IMG/VR virus record: IMGVR_UViG_3300042924_003509
Coordinates: 1 to 24,407 of that record
DNA: 24,407 nucleotides
Strand: one strand, 5' to 3'
Source of the DNA: a virus
This document shows positions 20,326-24,407 of the stretch, in pieces. Under the pieces are notes generated by a model, which worked only from the letters and a program-made list of their open reading frames with translations, was not told where the DNA came from and searched no databases. Each line of letters opens with the position of its first letter. Within the stretch, counting starts at the first letter, position 1. Made by a program: the position numbers and the translations under genes.

Positions 20326-20847
20326 TTATTTTCCAATCGTGACGGTGAGACGGCCAGGGGTTGTTTCGGAGAACAGGTCCACTGGCATGTTGAGTTCTTT
20401 GAGTGCGGTGACGCGCCAGCCGAGGCTTGCGGTGAACGGGATCGCCTTTTTCAGGGCTTCGATGAGGTCCCACATGCGGTCGTAATTGACTTCGCCGGTA
20501 TGGTCGGGGTCGAGGACGTCGCGCACCATGTATTGCAGCAGACCTTCGGAATCCCAGCGGCGTTGGTTCGCTGCGCGGCGCTCAAGAAGTCCGACGCCTT
20601 CCAGCGGGATCTTCTTCTCTGGCATGTGGGCCGCGACGTCGTCTTCAACTGCACGGATCACGATGTCAAGATTGGCTTTGAATTCGCGCAGGGCTTTGAG
20701 GCCGTGGGCGAGGCTTTGCCAGTCCCGGTCGTCGGCCAGCTCTGCTCGGCGAGCGTCCACTTGGACGAGCACGTCGTTCATCGCAGCCATAACGTCTAGG
20801 CCACCAAGGGCGACGGGGACTGTTGGGGTCTTTTCTAGTTCTGTCAT
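20326..20847 (-). CDS. Partner protein upstream of RecT-like gene, unknown
   Basis: The 173-aa product is mostly charged helix (MTELEKTPTVPVALGGLDVMAAMNDVLVQVDARRAELADDRDWQSLAHGLKALREFKANLDIVIRAVEDDVAAHMPEKKI), then a short basic segment (GVGLLERRAANQRRWDSEGLLQYMVRDVL) and a C-terminal half with alternating strands. The ATG has GGAGG and a TACGAT -10 upstream, so it may head the RecT transcript. It is separated from the RecT-like start by 2 bases. A recombination accessory is likely from position; no fold recognised. Confidence 0.68.
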   Translation of the reverse strand: MTELEKTPTVPVALGGLDVMAAMNDVLVQVDARRAELADDRDWQSLAHGLKALREFKANLDIVIRAVEDDVAAHMPEKKIPLEGVGLLERRAANQRRWDSEGLLQYMVRDVLDPDHTGEVNYDRMWDLIEALKKAIPFTASLGWRVTALKELNMPVDLFSETTPGRLTVTIGK

Positions 20848-20865
20848 TGTTCCTCCATCGGTTCT

Positions 20866-20871
20866 ATCGTA
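20866..20871 (-). promoter_or_regulatory. Possible -10 for the RecT transcript
   Basis: The minus strand reads TACGAT (20871-20866) in TGTGATACGATAG, close to the box before the ParA-like gene. It sits in the 29-base gap between lysozyme stop and the 173-aa gene start, with GGAGG downstream. No -35 match is visible. Confidence 0.35.
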
Positions 20872-20876
20872 TCACA

Positions 20877-21299
20877 TTAGTTGTTCCAACTGCCACTACT
20901 TGAGGTGCGCCATTGGTGCCACGGGCTGTACCCCTTCGACTTGCTGTAGTCGTAGAGCGCCTTGGCTGCGCGCAAGTTAGTGCGCGGGTGTAACAGGTCG
21001 TCGGAATGTTTGATGATCCCAAGGTTGCGCAGGTAGGTGACCCAGCTGTAGTTATTTATCTGACTGAGGCCAATATCGGTAGACCAGACGGTGCCATCGG
21101 CCCGCTTGTTGTAGCCCTTCGCAGTTTCACGGCACCTGGACTCGCGCCACAGGATCGCGTCAAGGCGAGGCCAGTCGGCCCTCGTGAACCCGACTTCGCG
21201 GGCCAGCTTCTGCCATTGGGGACACTTCCACTTTGACTCGGCGTGCGCCGGGGTGGCGACCGATAACGCTGCAAGGGCAGCAATAAGTATGCGTTTCAT
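20877..21299 (-). CDS. Secreted lysozyme / lytic transglycosylase
   Basis: The 140-aa product has a Sec signal peptide (MKRILIAALAALSVATPAHA, cleavage probably after Ala20), then a lysozyme-like domain: ILWRESRCRETAKGYN places the catalytic Glu at 53, and STDIGLSQINNYSW (73-86) is the GLxQIN motif of the SLT/transglycosylase fold. DDLLHPRTNLRAAKALYDYSKSKGYSPWHQWRTSS completes the domain. It cleaves the glycan strands of peptidoglycan. The ATG overlaps the 58-aa gene stop by 4 bases. A signal peptide suggests Sec-dependent export rather than holin release, though a virion-associated muralytic enzyme is also possible. Confidence 0.85.
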   Translation of the reverse strand: MKRILIAALAALSVATPAHAESKWKCPQWQKLAREVGFTRADWPRLDAILWRESRCRETAKGYNKRADGTVWSTDIGLSQINNYSWVTYLRNLGIIKHSDDLLHPRTNLRAAKALYDYSKSKGYSPWHQWRTSSSGSWNN

Positions 21300-21472
21300 T
21301 TGGAGTCCTTTCGTTGGAGGCGCTCGACGGGGAAGTCCCGGAACGCCTTGCGGTAGACGGGCCCGCCGTAGCAGCAGACCGAGCCGTCTTCATTGACCTT
21401 CTGTACGATCCATTCACCGGGCAGGTCCTGTATACGGACGCGTAGCCCAAACTCGATTTCGTTGTGTTCCAT
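21296..21472 (-). CDS. Small protein coupled to the lysozyme gene (58 aa)
   Basis: A short frame reads MEHNEIEFGLRVRIQDLPGEWIVQKVNEDGSVCCYGGPVYRKAFRDFPVERLQRKDSK. GGAGG lies 6 bases before the ATG at 21472 and its TGA overlaps the lysozyme start (ATGA), so the two should be translated together. The sequence has the strand-turn-strand pattern of a small beta barrel (GEWIVQKVNEDGSVCCYGG). It has no signal peptide. It might modulate the lysozyme or be an unrelated operon member. Unknown family. Confidence 0.7.
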   Translation of the reverse strand: MEHNEIEFGLRVRIQDLPGEWIVQKVNEDGSVCCYGGPVYRKAFRDFPVERLQRKDSK

Positions 21473-21523
21473 CAACGGCCTCCAAGCGTTTTTGGTATGT
21501 GGGGGACAACCCTACCCCAGATC

Positions 21524-21548
21524 AACCCTCAAGGCAACCTTTAGGGTT
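21524..21548 (-). terminator. Weak hairpin after the first ADP-ribosyltransferase-like gene
   Basis: AACCCTCAAGG (21524-21534) pairs with CCTTTAGGGTT (21538-21548) with one mismatch and a 3-nt loop, overlapping the minus-strand stop codon (21547-21549). There is no U tract, so it may pause or partly terminate transcription before the 58-aa and lysozyme genes. Confidence 0.35.
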
Positions 21549-22470
21549 AGGGACCAAACATGGCGTTCATAGCTTCAAGGCGACGCCGTTGCTGTTCGGC
21601 CAACTGCCGAGCGGTAGGCATTGTTCCTAAAGATGCCTGACCCGCCATCCGCCTACGCTCCAGCGGGGTCATCGCAGAAACCATTGCGTCCCTCATTTGG
21701 CTTTCGACGGTCTCAAATGCTTCCGGCCGCAGTATGTCGCCGGGCAGGAACATGTCTGGGGAAAGTTTTACGGAACCAACGACGCGCCCTGGCTCGCGTG
21801 ACATGTTCGGGCGCACGGAACTGAACGAGCCGCCTTCGGCCAAACGCTTCCCAAAATCTTCGTTGACAGCCCCTCGGGGGAAACGCGCTACATAAACTTC
21901 GCCGTCGCCCGTCGCGTATTGTCGCGCCTTGTTGAAGGCATCTATCGGGTCATAGCCTGATGTTTGCGTGTCCCAAAACCACGCAACTGATTGGTCTGGT
22001 TCGTAATTTGACCCGAGAAAGGGTTTGATTTCTCGCAGGCCCTGCGTCGGGCTCCCATGGATCCCAAGCACCCCGCGATACTTTGCCCCGCCACCAGACG
22101 CGGCATACCGCGCCACTTCATCGTCCAGCATCCGTTCCATCGCTTCGCGGTACAAAGCCTGCTCAGGCACCGGCGTCAGCACATCCGCCGCATAAAGCGC
22201 GCTCTCCGCGAGCCCCGCAGCCCGTTCGACTGGCGACGCGCCGCTTGACGGGTCTACAGCCCGCGCGAACCTCTTTGACGGATCGTAGAACGTCTCCTTA
22301 GCGACGCGCCCAAGTTGCTTGGCGGTGCCAACCGGGTCCTTGATCGCGTTCACGGCCTGCTCAAACCCAGACGGAGACTCGAGTGCGGCCGACGCTCTCT
22401 GCGTTTTCTCGGCCTTCTCGCGCTCGGCCTTCTTACGAGCGAGGTCTTCTGCTAACGGCTTCGGGGGCAT
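21547..22470 (-). CDS. ADP-ribosyltransferase-like protein, copy 1
   Basis: The 307-aa product starts at MPPKPL (22470); a GTG three codons earlier is possible. The ATG overlaps the copy-2 stop (TAATG). Residues 1-16 (MPPKPLAEDLARKKAE) are identical in both copies. Then comes a helical region ending VERAAGLAESALYAADVLTP (81-100), and a core GVLGIHGSPTQGLREIKPF (133-151), SVAWFWDTQ (161-169), KARQYATGDGEVYVARFPRGAVNEDF and RVVGSVKLSPDMFLPGD. The HGS, aromatic/Tyr and strand order resembles mono-ADP-ribosyltransferase folds, in which His binds NAD. If active it would modify a host protein, as phage T4 Alt and Mod do. A catalytic Glu is not obvious. Homology to copy 2 is clear; the enzyme assignment is tentative. 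Confidence 0.6.
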   Translation of the reverse strand: MPPKPLAEDLARKKAEREKAEKTQRASAALESPSGFEQAVNAIKDPVGTAKQLGRVAKETFYDPSKRFARAVDPSSGASPVERAAGLAESALYAADVLTPVPEQALYREAMERMLDDEVARYAASGGGAKYRGVLGIHGSPTQGLREIKPFLGSNYEPDQSVAWFWDTQTSGYDPIDAFNKARQYATGDGEVYVARFPRGAVNEDFGKRLAEGGSFSSVRPNMSREPGRVVGSVKLSPDMFLPGDILRPEAFETVESQMRDAMVSAMTPLERRRMAGQASLGTMPTARQLAEQQRRRLEAMNAMFGP

Positions 22471-23321
22471 TACTTCCACTCCGTCTCAGCCAAACGGCGC
22501 ATAACACCAATTTCACCCAACGCTTGCGCGCGCTCTGCAATCTTCTCCGCATCGGGAACTGATCGTGAACGCAGGCCGTAATGGCGAAGCGCCTTCCTCA
22601 TCGCCTCCGGATCGTCAATAAACGAAGTCAAATCCTTAACAACTGGCAGCGACCCCTCAACACGGCGAGCAACAGTGCCGGGGACATTCATATCCTCGAG
22701 CACGCGGCCAGCGGGCGTCCGCACCAAGTAGGCCGACGGCGTCGCGGAATAAAACTCTGCGGGTTCAGCAATAGCGTCCACCCGCCTCCACAAAGCATTG
22801 TTCCACTGAAACGGAATTTGATCTACCGCTTTAGTCATGTCTCGGCCTTCACCCGCCCAAAAATACGCCGACCCTGGGATCGCATCCAAAGCTGTTACTT
22901 GGTTGCCAACTTGGCTCGGGCGGATTGTGGCGAGCCCCGGCGTCAATGAATGATGGATGCCGTATTGCATGGCGGGCGACGGATTCGCTTTGACCGCGCG
23001 GTCCATTGCCCGGCGGCGCAAACTGTTGGCCATCGCACCTTCCGGTACGCCGGGGGTCAGCATGTCGGCCGCGTATAGAACACCCTCCGCGATCCCGGCG
23101 GCGCGCTCCATTGCAGTGCCGGATTCGTACGGGTTAACGGCCTTTTGCGCGCGGTTTAGCGGATCAAACAGCGTTTCCTTCGCGGCGTTACCCACGCCTT
23201 TAACTGTGTTAATCGGGTTGGCGATCAAGTTGCCGAACCAGCCCCAGCCACCACCAGACTCTTTCTTGTCCTTCTCGGCTTTCTTGCGCGCCAAATCCTC
23301 AGCTAATGGCTTCGGCGGCAT
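22470..23321 (-). CDS. ADP-ribosyltransferase-like protein, copy 2
   Basis: The 283-aa product is a tandem paralogue of the next gene. It shares the identical first 16 residues, the AKETLFDP and MERAAGIAEGVLYAADMLTP segments (47-54, 71-90), and the GIHHSLTPGLATIRP (121-135), SAYFWAGEGRDMTKAV (151-166) and PSAYLVRTPAGRVLEDM (195-211) core. The ATG overlaps the upstream TGA (TGATG). The conserved N-terminus in two otherwise diverged proteins could be a virion-loading or targeting signal. The core lines up with an ADP-ribosyltransferase-like pattern, but copy 2 has changed the HGS motif to HHS, so activity or substrate may differ. Tentative. Confidence 0.6.
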   Translation of the reverse strand: MPPKPLAEDLARKKAEKDKKESGGGWGWFGNLIANPINTVKGVGNAAKETLFDPLNRAQKAVNPYESGTAMERAAGIAEGVLYAADMLTPGVPEGAMANSLRRRAMDRAVKANPSPAMQYGIHHSLTPGLATIRPSQVGNQVTALDAIPGSAYFWAGEGRDMTKAVDQIPFQWNNALWRRVDAIAEPAEFYSATPSAYLVRTPAGRVLEDMNVPGTVARRVEGSLPVVKDLTSFIDDPEAMRKALRHYGLRSRSVPDAEKIAERAQALGEIGVMRRLAETEWK

Positions 23322-23590
23322 CAGCAGTCCCACTTTCGCAGGGCCTTGTTAATCCTCGAATTCGGATCACGGCGCGTCTTCTCGCTGGCCAGTTTGCGCT
23401 TGGCACCCTCCATACGGGCGCAGAACGATTTACGGCGGGATGCTGCCTTCGGGCTTGACTTAGCCTGCTTCGCGCTCACCGGCGGCTTCAGCTTTCCACC
23501 AGTCTGGCGGGCATAGGAGGCTCGCCCCTTGGCGTTCAATCCGCCTTCGGGGTTCTGCCCTTCCTTGCGCTGCCAAGCTGGGGTTGCCAT
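23321..23590 (-). CDS. Conserved basic phage protein (PEGGLNAKGRAS)
   Basis: The 89-aa product (MATPAWQRKEGQNPEGGLNAKGRASYARQTGGKLKPPVSAKQAKSSPKAASRRKSFCARMEGAKRKLASEKTRRDPNSRINKALRKWDC) matches a family I recall from very many tailed phages (DUF6321-like): PEGGLNAKGRAS, GG.LK.PV, RR.SFCARM.G.K and DPNSRINKALRKW are all present. It is strongly basic and probably associates with DNA or a packaged nucleoprotein. Function unknown. It overlaps genes on both sides by TGATG junctions. Confidence 0.82.
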   Translation of the reverse strand: MATPAWQRKEGQNPEGGLNAKGRASYARQTGGKLKPPVSAKQAKSSPKAASRRKSFCARMEGAKRKLASEKTRRDPNSRINKALRKWDC

Positions 23591-23745
23591 CAGCGGGACT
23601 TGAGTCTGTGGGCGCGCCGTTCCGCGCGGGCTTCCGACCAGCCCTCGTTCTCTTTGCGGGTTTCTTCACGCTCGACGTACGAACTTTCGCGCTCCTCGTG
23701 GCGGGCATTGGCCTTCTTCTTGGCCAGACGTTGCTTCGGTGTCAT
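23590..23745 (-). CDS. Small charged protein (51 aa)
   Basis: A short frame reads MTPKQRLAKKKANARHEERESSYVEREETRKENEGWSEARAERRAHRLKSR. It is almost wholly charged helix, basic at both ends and acidic in the middle. GAGGAAG lies directly before the ATG, and the TGA overlaps the next start (TGATG). It sits between the resolvase and the conserved basic protein. Likely a nucleic-acid-associated or packaged peptide; no family known. Confidence 0.68.
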   Translation of the reverse strand: MTPKQRLAKKKANARHEERESSYVEREETRKENEGWSEARAERRAHRLKSR

Positions 23746-23769
23746 TTCTTCCTCGCTACTGCTGCGTTA

Positions 23770-24276
23770 TCAACCAAATTCGGGTACGGACGACCGGCGG
23801 CTTTTGCCCGCTTTTTTGCCGCCAGCTTTTGCGCGGGCGTGAGACGCCGCGACTTGGACTTCGGGTTCTTCGTCTCCCAAAACGGTTTCCTCACCGGGCA
23901 CTCTGCTTTCTAACGCGATCACAGTCAACTTTAGTCCAGGCTGCTTGCCAAGAATAGGGCGCTTGAACGTGATCGTCGGCAGGATGTCGGGGGTGTCATC
24001 GTCCAGGACGCGGGCGTCTACTAGGCCGTCAATCGCAGCCTTTGCCGACGGGAAACAGGCGGCGGTGTCCTGCCAATTGCGGGTATTCAGGATCGGCTGC
24101 ACAACAATCTCGGCCGCGACAAGGTGGGGCATTCCCGCCTCAAGCGCAGCCCATGCGAATCCTTCCCGCCACCATTTCGTGTCCTCGACCCGCTTGCGGA
24201 AATGCTGGTTCCGTTCCTGGTTGAGGCTAATCGGCCTGCGGCCCATTAAGGACAATTCGACGGCGTACCTAGTCAC
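23770..24276 (-). CDS. RusA-like Holliday junction resolvase
   Basis: The 168-aa product has the RusA pattern in the variant used by many actinophages: RNWQDTAACFPSAKAAIDGLVDARVLDDDTPDILPTITFKRP, with Asp70, Lys79, Asp83 and Asp92/Asp93 as candidate metal-binding and catalytic residues. The second Asp of the E. coli DxD pair is Ala72 here. Residues 16-60 supply the N-terminal dimer part. It would resolve branched recombination or packaging intermediates made by RecT. The C-terminal 40 residues are a basic extension (ASHARAKAGGKKAGKSRRS). The GTG at 24276 follows CGGAGG; an ATG ten codons on is possible. It overlaps the upstream gene by 8 bases. Confidence 0.82.
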   Translation of the reverse strand: MTRYAVELSLMGRRPISLNQERNQHFRKRVEDTKWWREGFAWAALEAGMPHLVAAEIVVQPILNTRNWQDTAACFPSAKAAIDGLVDARVLDDDTPDILPTITFKRPILGKQPGLKLTVIALESRVPGEETVLGDEEPEVQVAASHARAKAGGKKAGKSRRSSVPEFG

Positions 24277-24406
24277 TCAAAGCCTCCGCGCGCCGCTGCT
24301 CAAGCTCGAACGCTTGCAGGCGCTGACGCCCGACGCGCTCAAACTGTTGCTTTTCTTCCTCGGTCATTGTCGGCAGGAACGGCAACGTCAGCAGGCGGGA
24401 CGCTGC
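24269..24406 (-). CDS. C-terminal end of an upstream gene (truncated by window edge)
   Basis: The last 45 codons read AASRLLTLPFLPTMTEEEKQQFERVGRQRLQAFELEQRRAEALSD and end in TAG at 24271-24269. The visible part is a charged helix. It overlaps the resolvase start by 8 bases. An internal ATG (MTEEEK) has no strong ribosome-binding site, so I treat this as the end of a longer protein that begins outside the window. No function can be given. Confidence 0.55.
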   Translation of the reverse strand, partial: AASRLLTLPFLPTMTEEEKQQFERVGRQRLQAFELEQRRAEALSD

Positions 24407-24407
24407 G

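Noticed and set aside
4625-20846. Shared 12-mer CTAGTTCTGTCA at 4625-4636 and 20835-20846
   Set aside because: At this window size several identical 12-mer pairs are expected by chance, and the second copy is simply codons MTEL of the 173-aa gene.
1-24407. CRISPR arrays, insertion sequences, integrase or attachment sites
   Set aside because: I looked for regularly spaced repeats, transposase or recombinase motifs and terminal inverted repeats and saw none; the only regular repeats are the collagen codons.

Overview
The window is a stretch of a tailed double-stranded DNA phage or prophage (Caudoviricetes) that very probably infects a high-GC actinobacterium. Reasons for the host call: a WhiB-family Fe-S regulator (a family confined to actinobacteria and their phages), high GC with GTG as well as ATG starts, two apparently leaderless plus-strand genes with a TANNNT -10 box six bases before the start codon, and several small Cys-rich proteins of a type common in actinophages. 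No integrase, immunity repressor, tRNA or CRISPR array is visible, so lifestyle cannot be settled. Almost every gene lies on the minus strand, so transcription runs from high to low coordinates, and the window opens and closes inside genes.

Reading in the direction of transcription: 24.4-18.4 kb is a DNA-recombination and accessory block. It holds a truncated gene, a RusA-like Holliday junction resolvase, a basic 51-aa protein, a conserved basic phage protein (PEGGLNAKGRAS motif), two tandem paralogues with an ADP-ribosyltransferase-like core, a 58-aa protein, a secreted lysozyme/transglycosylase, a 173-aa protein, a RecT-like annealing protein, and three conserved phage proteins of unknown function. 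From 18.3 to 12.9 kb comes a very GC-rich block bounded by two divergent promoter regions: a Gp88-like Cys-rich protein, a degenerate ParA-like protein, small membrane or secreted proteins, zinc-site proteins, and strong stem-loop terminators. Four of its genes share an AAAGGGTCAC ribosome-binding element. A gene-free stretch of about 0.9 kb (13.1-14.0 kb) has two DnaA-box-like 9-mers beside an AT-rich tract, short direct repeats and a visible change in strand base composition, so it is a candidate replication origin.

From 12.9 to 10.1 kb is a tightly overlapping set: a CxC-type zinc protein, a DEDDh 3'-5' exonuclease whose first codons contain a 15/16 match to the bacterial chromosomal parS site, a winged-helix protein, SSB, and a WhiB-like protein with a long C-terminal extension. 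From 10.1 kb to the left end is the virion module: probable small terminase, large terminase, a zinc-ribbon/coiled-coil protein, a one-TM protein, portal, scaffold, major capsid protein, a small head protein, three small virion proteins and a collagen-repeat receptor-binding fibre. A near-consensus promoter (TTGACA-17-AATAAT) lies just before the capsid gene, and a strong hairpin follows the next gene, giving a dedicated capsid transcription unit.

Functionally, RecT, SSB, the exonuclease and RusA form a recombination/replication toolkit. The packaging and head genes build the particle. The middle block (parS-like site, ParA-like protein, WhiB, Gp88-like protein, origin-like region) looks like the place where the phage interacts with host replication, segregation and regulation. 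Three real-looking genes of under 70 codons (at 15972-16172, 21296-21472 and 23590-23745) are easily missed and are included.
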